From assembly GCA_963666705.2 (NCBI GenBank), contig CAXXKO010000022.1, positions 237,696-301,695 of the forward strand: a DNA stretch of 64,000 nucleotides. Reading direction: 5' to 3'. The position numbers were made by a program, and so were the translations under genes. Shown piece after piece: positions 53,701 to 62,190 of this stretch. The notes beneath the pieces are model-generated. The model made no database searches and was not told where the DNA came from. It saw only the letters and a list, made by a program, of their open reading frames with translations. Positions within the stretch are counted from its first letter, which is position 1. Each line of letters opens with the position of its first letter. Source of the DNA: G963666705 sp963666705 (GTDB taxonomy: Bacteria > Pseudomonadota > Alphaproteobacteria > CADEGL01).

Positions 53701-55211
53701 GACGCGCCTCCACCCAACAAGCTCATATAACTGGCGGCGGCCGTGGTCGCCACGTTGGCCCGAGGCAGGTAGGGATAGATATCCAGGTCGAGTTTGGGCG
53801 GGCGTCGCTCGATACGGCACAGCACAAGGTGTTTGACGGCGTCGTAGCCGATCGCACCCAGGCGCAGGGCGTCCTTCACCGCGCCGTGAAGCACCTCGAG
53901 ATCGAAGGTCTCCAGAAGCCGAAGGACCTGGACGTATTCCCGCTTGCCGGCCTTGCCCATGCGCGCCTCCAGGAGACGGCGCAGGGTTGGGAAGGCATCA
54001 GGCAGTTCCCATCCGGCTAGCGGCGCGGCCTGATCCAGGGCACCGATCTTGTGCTCCAGCAAAGGCAGGTAGTGGATCGGATCGAAGACCATGTCTTCCC
54101 GGTCGTAGGAACGGGGGTGTCGGGCAATGATCCCGGCGCCGCAACCGATAACCACCTCGTGGACATAGCCACGGATCCAGACTTCCTGATGGCCGTAGGC
54201 GACGGGCACGGAATAGTCATTCGTCCGGTAGCGCACCAGGGACAGCGAGTTGACCCGCGTGCCCTGCTTGTCGCACGCGTCGAACGGTGCCGGCAGTGGC
54301 CTCTTCAACGCTTCGCGGTCACGCACAAACCGTTCGCCGATGCTCTCGCGGTGGCCGCGCAGGACGTTGCCTTGCCGGTTGCGGCATTGCTCTTCCAGGT
54401 GGCCATTGAAGGCGTCCCAGCTCGCGAACCGGGGAAGCGGCGTCATGAAGTTCCGCCGGGCATAGCCGACCACCCCCTCCACATTGCCTTTGTCGTTACC
54501 CTTGCCGGGACGGCCGTAGCGGTCCTCGAAGAGGTAATGGGACTGCAGCCCGCTGAACGCCCGCGTTCGTTGCCGCGTGCCATCTGACAAGATGCGCGAC
54601 ACCAGACACTTGTCGTTGTCGTAAAGAATCGATTGGGGAACGCCGCCGAAAAAAACAAAGGCTCTGTTGTGCCCGTCCAGCCAGGCCTCCGTCGTCGCCG
54701 CCGGGTAGGCCGCAACGAAGCAGGCATCGCTGTGGGGAAGTGTCATGACGAAAAAATGCGCCCGATACTTGACGCCGGCGATGATCGCATCCGCCTCGCC
54801 AAAGTCCGCTCGAGCATGGCCCGGAGGATGTGACAACGGCACAAACATCTCACGCCGACGAAGGCGCCGTTCCCGAACGTAATCCTTCACGATGGTCTCT
54901 TTGCCCGTGAAGCCATGTTCGTCGCGAAGGCGCGCGAATATACGCTTCGCCGTGTGGTGCTGCTTACGGTGAACCGTTCGGTCCTCCTCCAGAATACGGT
55001 CGATGATATCCGTGAAGGGGGCCAGTTTCGGGCGTTTCGGTGGCTGGCGTCGCCGATATCCCGGCGGTTCCGAATGCCGCAGCATCTTCCTCACCGTCTC
55101 GCGCGCAATGCCAAACCGACTTGCCGCCTCTCGCTGGCTCAGACCATCAACATGGCAGGCCAGCCGAACGCGCAGATATAGGTCCACGGTGTACATCCTC
55201 CCGCCTTCCAT
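53697..55211 (-). CDS. istA: IS21-family transposase IstA
   Basis: A 504-residue transposase. Helix-turn-helix at the N-terminus (L-S-Q-R-E-A-A-S-R-F-G-I-A-R-E-T-V-R-K), DDE core with H-A-R-A-D-F-G-E-A, I-L-Y-D-N-D-K and D-K-G-N-V-E-G-V-V. The most similar family start would be M-Y-T-V-D-L-Y at 55196; ATG 55211 is the longest frame. Ends as ATGA with istB. Confidence 0.88.
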   Translation of the reverse strand: MEGGRMYTVDLYLRVRLACHVDGLSQREAASRFGIARETVRKMLRHSEPPGYRRRQPPKRPKLAPFTDIIDRILEEDRTVHRKQHHTAKRIFARLRDEHGFTGKETIVKDYVRERRLRRREMFVPLSHPPGHARADFGEADAIIAGVKYRAHFFVMTLPHSDACFVAAYPAATTEAWLDGHNRAFVFFGGVPQSILYDNDKCLVSRILSDGTRQRTRAFSGLQSHYLFEDRYGRPGKGNDKGNVEGVVGYARRNFMTPLPRFASWDAFNGHLEEQCRNRQGNVLRGHRESIGERFVRDREALKRPLPAPFDACDKQGTRVNSLSLVRYRTNDYSVPVAYGHQEVWIRGYVHEVVIGCGAGIIARHPRSYDREDMVFDPIHYLPLLEHKIGALDQAAPLAGWELPDAFPTLRRLLEARMGKAGKREYVQVLRLLETFDLEVLHGAVKDALRLGAIGYDAVKHLVLCRIERRPPKLDLDIYPYLPRANVATTAAASYMSLLGGGAS

Positions 55212-55420
55212 CTCAAAAAAGATCGAAGGCTACAGGTGGCAGAGTTTTACTCCGCCCGCGGCTGGGAAATCCCGCCGCTTCCGTGGACTAATTTGTCACC
55301 GCCGTTCTCAGTTGGGGCGTCGCGCGCGTGAATATGCGAGCCATTCTAAGTCGTGTGCCGCGGCAGAGGTGTTTTTCGTGCATTCGAACGAAACCCCGCA
55401 ACGCGCTATAAACCTGCCCC

Positions 55421-56110
55421 ATGATCCTCGAATCGAACCTGCCGAGATTGATCGAGACGGCACGGGCCAGCGAGCGAGTGCTCGACGTGGGCGGCTGGCA
55501 CAACCCATTCGGACCGGCGACCCATGTGATCGACCTGGGGGAATACGAAAGCCGGCACACCCACGAAGCCCTCGCCCCCGGCGAGCCGGAGCGCTTCTCA
55601 GCCACGACATGGTGCCTGCACGACGTCTGCGCTACCCCCTGGCCCTACGAGGACGATTTCTTCGACTTCGCCGTCTGCTCCCACATCCTCGAGGACGTGC
55701 GCGACCCGCTCGCGGTGTGCGCCGAGCTCGCGCGCGTGGCCCGTCGCGGCTATATCGAAGTCCCGTCACGGGCGCGCGAGATCTTCGCGAAGGCGCGCCT
55801 CTTCGGCCTCAAATCCCTCCTCGGCGCCATCCCGGAGATCGGCTTCTACCACCATCGCTGGTTCTGCGAGATCGAGGGCAGCCACCTGCGCTTCACCCGC
55901 AAGACCCACCAGGCGGCCATGAGCCGGGACTTCTTCATCACCCGGGCCGAGTTCGGCCGCAAGATGACGGAAGCCGAATCGGGCATCTGCCTCTGGTGGG
56001 AAGACGGGTTCACGGCCGAGGAGGTGTTCGAGCTTGGCGATGACGACCTGCGGGCGTTCAAGAAGCGGACGCTCGCGGCGCTCAAGAAGGGATCAGCCGG
56101 CTGTGAGTGA
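55421..56110 (+). CDS. SAM-dependent methyltransferase (class I)
   Basis: A 229-residue methyltransferase with the SAM motif V-L-D-V-G-G-W-H-N-P-F-G and the D-F-A-V-C-S-H-I-L-E-D-V region. It has methyltransferase type 11 character. It overlaps the GNAT gene by 8 bases, so it is translated in one unit with it. Acceptor unknown. Confidence 0.8.
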   Translation: MILESNLPRLIETARASERVLDVGGWHNPFGPATHVIDLGEYESRHTHEALAPGEPERFSATTWCLHDVCATPWPYEDDFFDFAVCSHILEDVRDPLAVCAELARVARRGYIEVPSRAREIFAKARLFGLKSLLGAIPEIGFYHHRWFCEIEGSHLRFTRKTHQAAMSRDFFITRAEFGRKMTEAESGICLWWEDGFTAEEVFELGDDDLRAFKKRTLAALKKGSAGCE

Positions 56111-56954
56111 CGGCACCTACACGATCCGCGCCATGGCGCGCGCCGACCTCGATCGGGCCATCGACTGGGCCGCCGCCGAGGGCTGGAACCCTGGCCTCGA
56201 CGATGCCGGCTGCTTTCTCGCCACGGACCGGGGCGGATTCCTCGTGGGCGAGCTCGACGGCATCCCCATCACCAGTATCTCGATGGTCCGCTACGGCGCG
56301 GGGTACGGCTTCCTCGGCTTCTACATCTCGGTGCCCGAGCAGCGCGGCAGAGGCTTCGGCTATCCGATCTGGGAGGCCGGAATGGCGCTTCTCGGGAAGC
56401 GTGTCATCGGCCTCGACGGGGTTCCCGATCAGCAACCAAATTACCGCAAGTCGGGCTTCGTCCTCGCCCACCGCAACGTCCGCTACGGCGGCATCGTCGA
56501 TGCGGCGCCGCCAAGCGCGGAGGCCGGGCTGCTCGACCTGGCTGAGCTGCCGGCCGCGCGAATCCTGGCCTACGACCGACCCCTCTTCCCGGCCCCGAGG
56601 GACGCCTTCATGCGCTGCTGGCTGCGACCCGAGGCCCGCGCGGGCCTGGCCCTCGTCCGCGACGGCGCAATCGCGGGCTACGGCGTGATCCGGCGGTGCC
56701 GGGAGGGCTACAAGATCGGCCCCCTCTTCGCCGACGACACGGCGGGCGCCGACGCCCTGTTCCGCGGCCTCGCCGCCCACGCCGCGGGGGGGCCCGTCTA
56801 TATCGACCCGCCGGTCACCAACGCGGCGGCGATCGCGCTCGCGGAGGGCCACGGCCTCGTCCCCAGCTTCGAGACCGCGCACATGTACCGGGGGCCGGCG
56901 CCCGATCTGCCGATCGCGCGCACCTTCGGGATCACGACGTTCGAGCTCGGCTGA
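56103..56954 (+). CDS. GNAT-family acetyltransferase (two-domain)
   Basis: A 283-residue protein. Its first half is a GNAT domain with the acetyl-CoA site V-P-E-Q-R-G-R-G-F-G (R/Q-x-x-G-x-G/A), and its second half resembles the second GNAT-like domain (Acetyltransf_18 type). GTG 56103 is used because it gives an N-terminus that starts right before the T-I-R-A-M-A-R beta strand, and it overlaps the methyltransferase stop. Substrate unknown. Confidence 0.8.
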   Translation: MSDGTYTIRAMARADLDRAIDWAAAEGWNPGLDDAGCFLATDRGGFLVGELDGIPITSISMVRYGAGYGFLGFYISVPEQRGRGFGYPIWEAGMALLGKRVIGLDGVPDQQPNYRKSGFVLAHRNVRYGGIVDAAPPSAEAGLLDLAELPAARILAYDRPLFPAPRDAFMRCWLRPEARAGLALVRDGAIAGYGVIRRCREGYKIGPLFADDTAGADALFRGLAAHAAGGPVYIDPPVTNAAAIALAEGHGLVPSFETAHMYRGPAPDLPIARTFGITTFELG

Positions 56955-56985
56955 GCGCACTTTCCGGGATGCGGGTGCCGGCCCT

Positions 56986-58218
56986 CTACCGAAGCAGGCC
57001 GGCCAAGGCGCCCAGAAGAACGTTGGCCCCGGCTTCGAGATCGCCGGACGCGGTGTCCTCCTCGGGACAATGGCTGCGGCCTTCGCGACTCGGAACCAGG
57101 ATCAGGCCCGTTCTCACGAATTTCGCCATGACCTGGGAGTCGTGACCGGTGCCCGACGCCATGACCTGATGCTCGACGCCGAGTCGCTCGGCCGCCTCGA
57201 CGATCCGTGCCTTGATCGTGCTTGAAAGAGCGGTGCCGGCAATCCAGCCGACGGGCCGGATATCGAGGCTCAGCCCATGGCGTGCCGCGGACGACGTCGC
57301 GATCGCGTCGCTCGCCTCGGCGAGCGCTTTGAGGCGATCCCCATCGGGGTCGCGGATCTCCTGCCTGATGCGCACGAAGCCTGGAATCGTGCTGGTGGCG
57401 CCGGGACGGCATTCGATCGCACCGAAGTTCATCCTGACGGCGCCGTCGTCCATCCGCCCGGCCTCGCCGAAGGCACCCGTGACGAGCTCGGAAGCGCCCC
57501 TGAGCGCGTCGCGCCGGGCATTCAGCGGGGTCTGGCCGGCATGGTTGCGCACGCCCTCGAAGACGAAGTCCCGCCTGAGTATCGAGGCGATGCGTTCGAC
57601 CACGCCGATGGGGACCCCGGCGGTATCGAGGACCGGGCCCTGCTCGATGTGGAGTTCCAGATAGAGCGCGATCTCCTCGGGTGCGCGCCGCGCCTCGAAG
57701 ATGTCGTCCGGGTCGAGGCCGGCTTCGCGGAAGGCCTGGGGCACGGTCTCGCCGTCGGGCGAGCGGGCGCTCGCGAGCTCCGCCTCGTCGAGTTGCCCGG
57801 TCATCGCCTTGGAGCCCAGGCAGTCCATGTATCGGCCATGCTCGTCGAGAAAACAGCAAAGCTCGAAGGGCCGACCGGTCCCGGTCGAGGATTCCGAGAG
57901 CACGCGAAAGCACTCGAGGCCCGCCAGGACCCCATAGGCGCCGTCGAGGCGCCCTCCGGAGGGAGCGGTGTCGATGTGAGAGCCCACCATGACGGCGGGG
58001 CCATCGCCGCCATGGCGCCCAATCAGGTTGCCGGCACCGTCGACGCGACAGGCGAGCCCGGCCTTCGTCATCTCGCCCGCGAGCCAGGCCCGCGCCTCGA
58101 GGTATGCGGGATCGAGCGTAAACCTGGTCACGCCGCCATCCGGGCCGGCGCCGAACCGCGCCAGGCGCTCGATGTCGGCGAGCAGGCGTTGAAGATCGAT
58201 GCTGAGCGTATGGGACAT
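56986..58218 (-). CDS. M20-type amidohydrolase (N-carbamoyl-L-amino acid hydrolase / allantoate amidohydrolase-like)
   Basis: A 410-residue zinc hydrolase of the hydantoinase/carbamoylase group. Metal motifs: G-S-H-I-D-T, D-G-A-Y-G, L-D-E-H-G-R, L-E-L-H-I-E-Q-G-P and R-S-H-C-P-E-E. These enzymes cleave N-carbamoyl amino acids, allantoate or ureidoglycolate-like ureides. It is divergent from the Ldh-type dehydrogenase, whose family includes ureidoglycolate dehydrogenase, so a ureide or amino-acid degradation role is plausible (inference). Confidence 0.85.
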   Translation of the reverse strand: MSHTLSIDLQRLLADIERLARFGAGPDGGVTRFTLDPAYLEARAWLAGEMTKAGLACRVDGAGNLIGRHGGDGPAVMVGSHIDTAPSGGRLDGAYGVLAGLECFRVLSESSTGTGRPFELCCFLDEHGRYMDCLGSKAMTGQLDEAELASARSPDGETVPQAFREAGLDPDDIFEARRAPEEIALYLELHIEQGPVLDTAGVPIGVVERIASILRRDFVFEGVRNHAGQTPLNARRDALRGASELVTGAFGEAGRMDDGAVRMNFGAIECRPGATSTIPGFVRIRQEIRDPDGDRLKALAEASDAIATSSAARHGLSLDIRPVGWIAGTALSSTIKARIVEAAERLGVEHQVMASGTGHDSQVMAKFVRTGLILVPSREGRSHCPEEDTASGDLEAGANVLLGALAGLLR

Positions 58219-58263
58219 CTCGCCCGTCTCCTGGTGTGCTGGTGGCCTTCGACTGGCCGATAT

Positions 58264-58277
58264 TGTAGCTTTCTACA
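58264..58277. promoter_or_regulatory. Candidate operator TGTAG-CTTT-CTACA in the divergent promoter
   Basis: A 14-base inverted repeat, TGTAGCTTTCTACA (5-base arms, 4-base spacer), lies between the divergent hydrolase and dehydrogenase genes, next to an AT-rich stretch (AATAATATTTTTAAAG) that could hold a promoter. GntR-type regulators often bind sites of this shape. No regulator gene is in the window. Confidence 0.4.
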
Positions 58278-58329
58278 CAGGCAATAATATTTTTAAAGTC
58301 TTTGGCTCTGATAACCGGAGGTGCCAGAA

Positions 58330-59418
58330 ATGCGCGCGGCAATACCCGACACGACCCATGCCACCGATCGACCCGTGCGACGTGTGAGGCCGGACGCGCT
58401 CCTCGAGCTGATGGAAGGGATCCTGGTTGCCTGTGGCGCGCCGAAAGACATCGCCGAGGTCCAGGCCGAGATGCATTACGAGGCCGATCTGCGCGGCATC
58501 AGCATCCAAGGGATGGATCACATGTTCACCCTCATCGAGGACCTGCGCGCGGGCCAGATCGATCCGATCGCACGGCCCGAGGTCATCGGAGACCTGGGGG
58601 CGACCGTTTGCATCGATGGACACGCCGGTCTCGGTGTCCCGGCGGCGCTGCTCGCCATCGACCTCGCCGTCGAAAGGGCGAGGAAACACGGCAGTTGCAC
58701 CGTCGGCATTACCAACAGCAGCGATATCTTCATGCTCGGCATTTATGGAGAGAAGCTTGCCCGCGAGGGCCTGGTGTCGATCCTGGCGACCAACTCGCCG
58801 GCGCGGGTCCACCCGGAAGGCGGCAGCGAGGCGGTACTCGGGACCAACCCGCTGGTGTTCGGAATTCCGACGCCGGGGCCCCATCCCATCGTCCTGGACA
58901 TGGCGACGAGCCATTGGGCGGCCAGCTACTTCCGCCAGGCGGCCTACTACGGGGAGGAGATCCCGGAGGGCCTGGCCTTCGGCCCCGACGGCCAGCCGAC
59001 CCGGGACCCGGCGGCGGCGCTCCAGGGCGGCGCGATCGCCCCGCTCGCCGGCCACAAGGGTTATGGCCTGGTCCTCTGCCTCGGCCTCCTGACCGGCCCC
59101 CTCCTCGGCATGCCGGCCGGCAAAGTCATCACCAGCGGCTGGAACCTCGGGCACCTGTTCATCGCGATCGATCCGGCTGCCTTCGGGGACCCGGCGGCGT
59201 TCCTCGCCGGGACGCAGGCCCATGTCGACGAGGTCAAGTCCTCGAGGAAGGCCCCTGGGGTCACCGAGATCAGGGTGCCGGGCGAACGGCTCTTCGCAAC
59301 GCGCGCACGACAGCTCGAAGAGGGAATCACCGTATACGCGGAGGTCTGGGAGAAAGCGTTGGCTCTCGCCGGGGAGCTTTCCGTCGCGGTTCCGGTGCGT
59401 CCCTTCATCGACGCCTGA
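58330..59418 (+). CDS. Ldh-family NAD(P)-dependent oxidoreductase (malate/L-lactate/ureidoglycolate dehydrogenase family)
   Basis: A 362-residue member of the type 2 malate/L-lactate dehydrogenase family: D-x-R-G-I-S-I-Q-G-M early, T-N-P-L-V-F-G-I-P, D-M-A-T-S, and G-H-K-G-Y-G-L near the end. ATG 58330 is preferred over GTG 58321 because GGAGG lies 9 bases upstream. Family substrates include ureidoglycolate and cyclic imino acids. Next to the M20 hydrolase it may act in ureide or hydroxyacid breakdown. Confidence 0.85.
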   Translation: MRAAIPDTTHATDRPVRRVRPDALLELMEGILVACGAPKDIAEVQAEMHYEADLRGISIQGMDHMFTLIEDLRAGQIDPIARPEVIGDLGATVCIDGHAGLGVPAALLAIDLAVERARKHGSCTVGITNSSDIFMLGIYGEKLAREGLVSILATNSPARVHPEGGSEAVLGTNPLVFGIPTPGPHPIVLDMATSHWAASYFRQAAYYGEEIPEGLAFGPDGQPTRDPAAALQGGAIAPLAGHKGYGLVLCLGLLTGPLLGMPAGKVITSGWNLGHLFIAIDPAAFGDPAAFLAGTQAHVDEVKSSRKAPGVTEIRVPGERLFATRARQLEEGITVYAEVWEKALALAGELSVAVPVRPFIDA

Positions 59419-59508
59419 TCCTGAATCGGCGGCTCTTCGAATGGCGTCCCCGGGCGTGGTCAGACGCCGTTTCCACGTATGTTGAATATGTGCTGAAGCG
59501 TCCGCCGG

Positions 59509-60663
59509 TCAGTCCGACAGGTCCTCGCCGTTGCCCTTGCGCGCACCACCGCGGAGCAGGAACTCGCGGCCGACCTTGACGCGCGCTTCGCCGCCGTATT
59601 CCACGATGTCGGCGGTGGCGTATGTCTCGACCCAACGCTCGGGCAAGTAGGAACCGGTGCCGATCACGTCGATGGGTGCGCTCGCGATGCCCATGACGCG
59701 GCACTTCTCCGCCGTGAAGCCGGATGACGCGACGATGCGGCAGCGCTCGAAACCAGCCGCGTCGAGGCTCTCGCGCAGATGCCAGACGGCGGCGGCCGAG
59801 ACGCCCGGCCCCACGAGGTAGCGCAACTCCCGCTCGCTGCGATAGCCGCGCACGGCGGCGGGGGCGTTGCGTTCGAGGACCGCGTATGAAGCCGGCGGGT
59901 CGAGCTCCTCGATGAAGCGTCCGCCCGGCGTATCGACGCGGACCGAGAGGCGACCGGCGGCCTCGAGGCCCGCGAAGCGCCGGCACACGGCCAGCGCATC
60001 GGTGATCTCCTGGCCGAAGTAGTCCACCAGGACCGTGAGCCCCTCCTCGGGGAAGGTCTCGTGGAACAGCTCGGCCGCCCGCACGGTGGAGCCGGCATAG
60101 CCGACCAGCGCGTGCGGCATGGTGCCGAGCCCGGCCTCGCCGCCAAAATAGTGCACAGTGGCGTCCGTGGCGTTGCCGATGAAGCCGACCGCGTTCGCCT
60201 TCGCCTTGGCGGCCGCCGAGCCGACCGAGGCCGCATAGGCCATCATCTCAGCCATCTCCAGGCCGGCGCAGTGGCGCGCGTCCATGGCCAGGAAGGCGAC
60301 GTGGGGCAGGTCGGCGCACATGGCGTAGGCGTTGTAGGCCGCGACACAGGCGGGGCCGAGCTTCTGCAGGTAGATGGTCTCCAGATCCACGAGATGCCGC
60401 AGCGAGCCCGAGAGGTAGACCATGGGCTCGCCCGCGCCGACCCACTCGCCCTCCTCATAGTTGAGCTCGATCTCGAACTCGACGCCGCGCGCCGCCGCCA
60501 CCGCCTCCAGCCAATTCACCATCAGACGGGGGGCGCACAGCACCGGCCGGCGCATGAAGACGGCGTAGGTCACATGCTGGTCGGCGTGGCGGCGCACCAC
60601 CTCCTTGGTCTTGTTGAAATAGCTGTCGGTCCAGCGACCGATCTGGTCCTCGTCGGGATGCAT
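59509..60663 (-). CDS. Nicotinate phosphoribosyltransferase
   Basis: A 384-residue type II phosphoribosyltransferase. Near the start is T-D-S-Y-F-N-K-T, and later V-A-F-L-A-M-D-A-R, A-V-G-F-I-G-N-A-T, V-L-V-D-Y-F-G, and V-A-S-S-G-F near the end, as in nicotinate phosphoribosyltransferases that feed NAD salvage. ATG 60663 is the first start consistent with family length; the larger open frame upstream is a shadow of the DAHP synthase gene. It lies 41 bases after that gene. Confidence 0.85.
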   Translation of the reverse strand: MHPDEDQIGRWTDSYFNKTKEVVRRHADQHVTYAVFMRRPVLCAPRLMVNWLEAVAAARGVEFEIELNYEEGEWVGAGEPMVYLSGSLRHLVDLETIYLQKLGPACVAAYNAYAMCADLPHVAFLAMDARHCAGLEMAEMMAYAASVGSAAAKAKANAVGFIGNATDATVHYFGGEAGLGTMPHALVGYAGSTVRAAELFHETFPEEGLTVLVDYFGQEITDALAVCRRFAGLEAAGRLSVRVDTPGGRFIEELDPPASYAVLERNAPAAVRGYRSERELRYLVGPGVSAAAVWHLRESLDAAGFERCRIVASSGFTAEKCRVMGIASAPIDVIGTGSYLPERWVETYATADIVEYGGEARVKVGREFLLRGGARKGNGEDLSD

Positions 60664-60704
60664 GATGCCGAGTCGTCCGCGCCCGAGCCGCGTCGCCCCT
60701 GGCC

Positions 60705-62087
60705 CTAGGACGCCGCGACCGCCGGCGGCACGGCCGCGCGGCGCTCGTTCTTCAGCGCCTCGGCGACGAGGAAGGCGAGCTCGAGGGCCTGCGAGGCGTT
60801 GAGCCGCGGGTCGCAGTGGGTGTGATAGCGGTCGGAGAGTCCGTCCTCGGTGATCGCCTGGGCACCGCCGGTGCACTCGGTCACGTCCTGGCCGGTGAGC
60901 TCCAAGTGGATGCCGCCCGCGTAAGTGCCCTCGGCCTGGTGCACGGCGAAGAAGCGCTCGACCTCCTCCAGCACCCGCTCGAAGGGGCGGGTCTTGTAGC
61001 CGCTCGACGACTTGACGGTATTGCCGTGCATGGGGTCGGTCGACCAGACGACCGCGCGCCCTTCGCGCTCGACGGCGCGGATCAGGGGCGGTAGGTGCCG
61101 TTCCACCGTCTCGGACCCCATGCGCGCGATGAGGGTAAGGCGCCCGGGGTCGTTTGCCGGGTTGAGGATGTCGATGAGGCGGATCAGCTCGTCCGGGTCG
61201 AGCGACGGCCCGCACTTGAGCCCGAGAGGGTTCCTGACCCCGCGCAGGAACTCGACATGGCCCCCCGCCGGCTGGCGCGTGCGGTCGCCGATCCACAGCA
61301 TGTGGGCAGAGGTGTCGTACCACTCGCCGGAGGTCGAATCGACCCGCGTCATGGCCTGCTCGTAAGGCAGCAGGAGCGCCTCGTGCGAGGTGAAGAGGTC
61401 GGTCTCGCGGATCTGGGGCGTGGTCTCGGAGGTGAGGCCGCAGGCCTCCATGAAGGCCAGAGTCTCGGTCAGCCGGTCGGCCATCTCGCGATAGCGCTCA
61501 CCCTGGGGGCTGCGGGCCACGAAGCCCATGTTCCAGCCGTGCACCTGGTGCAGGTCGGCATAGCCGCCCTGGGCGAAGGCGCGCAGCAGGTTGAGGGTGG
61601 CGGCCGCCTGGCTGTAGGCCTGCACCAAGCGCTCGGGATCGGGCACGCGCGCCGCGGCCGTGAACTCCATTGCGTTGACCATGTCGCCGCGGTAGCTCGG
61701 CAGCTCGATATCGCCCTGGGTCTCGGTGGGCCCGGAGCGGGGCTTGGCGAACTGGCCGGCGAGCCGGCCGACCTTGACCACGGGGCAGGCGGCGCCGTAG
61801 GTCAGCACCACGGCCATCTGCAGGAGGACGCGGAAGGTGTCGCGGATGTTGTCGGGATGGAACTCGGCGAAGCTCTCCGCGCAATCGCCGCCCTGAAGCA
61901 AGAAGGCCCGGCCTCCCGCGACCTCGGCGAGCGTGGACTTGAGCCGCCGCGCCTCGCCGGCGAAGACCAGCGGCGGGACGCGGCCGAGGCGCTTCTCGAC
62001 CGCCTCGAGCGCATCCGCGTCGGGATACTCGGGCATCTGCAGCGCGGGTCTCGCGCGCCAGGAATCGGGGCTCCATTTGGCGGCCAT
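60705..62087 (-). CDS. Class II 3-deoxy-7-phosphoheptulonate (DAHP) synthase
   Basis: A 460-residue class II DAHP synthase. Key stretches are W-S-P-D-S-W at the start, L-Q-G-G-D-C-A-E-S-F, M-H-G-N-T-V-K-S and G-G-I-H-L-E-L-T-G-Q-D-V-T-E-C-T-G-G. It condenses PEP and erythrose-4-phosphate as the first step of the shikimate pathway. ATG 62087 has GAGGG upstream and begins at M-A-A-K-W. Common in alphaproteobacteria. Confidence 0.93.
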   Translation of the reverse strand: MAAKWSPDSWRARPALQMPEYPDADALEAVEKRLGRVPPLVFAGEARRLKSTLAEVAGGRAFLLQGGDCAESFAEFHPDNIRDTFRVLLQMAVVLTYGAACPVVKVGRLAGQFAKPRSGPTETQGDIELPSYRGDMVNAMEFTAAARVPDPERLVQAYSQAAATLNLLRAFAQGGYADLHQVHGWNMGFVARSPQGERYREMADRLTETLAFMEACGLTSETTPQIRETDLFTSHEALLLPYEQAMTRVDSTSGEWYDTSAHMLWIGDRTRQPAGGHVEFLRGVRNPLGLKCGPSLDPDELIRLIDILNPANDPGRLTLIARMGSETVERHLPPLIRAVEREGRAVVWSTDPMHGNTVKSSSGYKTRPFERVLEEVERFFAVHQAEGTYAGGIHLELTGQDVTECTGGAQAITEDGLSDRYHTHCDPRLNASQALELAFLVAEALKNERRAAVPPAVAAS

Positions 62088-62190
62088 CCGGGCCCTCACG
62101 ATGGGTTGGGGTTGCCTCGGTCCTACCGGAACGTGTGGCTATACGCCTTCGGCGGCGCCATTTCCAGGGAAAGATTGGGCCGGGGTAGAG

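Larger units (their letters stand above)
52735..55306 (-). mobile_element. IS21-family insertion sequence
   Basis: An approximately 2.57-kb element. The left end (from 52735) has AACGGCGGAGCAAAATTAGT then CCAC, with a second GGGCGGAGCAAAACTAGTCC close behind. The right end has the inverted matching pair (AACGGCGGTGACAAATTAGT at the tip and GGGCGGAGTAAAACTC inside), the multiple terminal repeats of IS21. Both istA and istB are on the minus strand. No target duplication is clear. It begins about 85 bases upstream of the betaine-binding protein gene. Confidence 0.85.
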
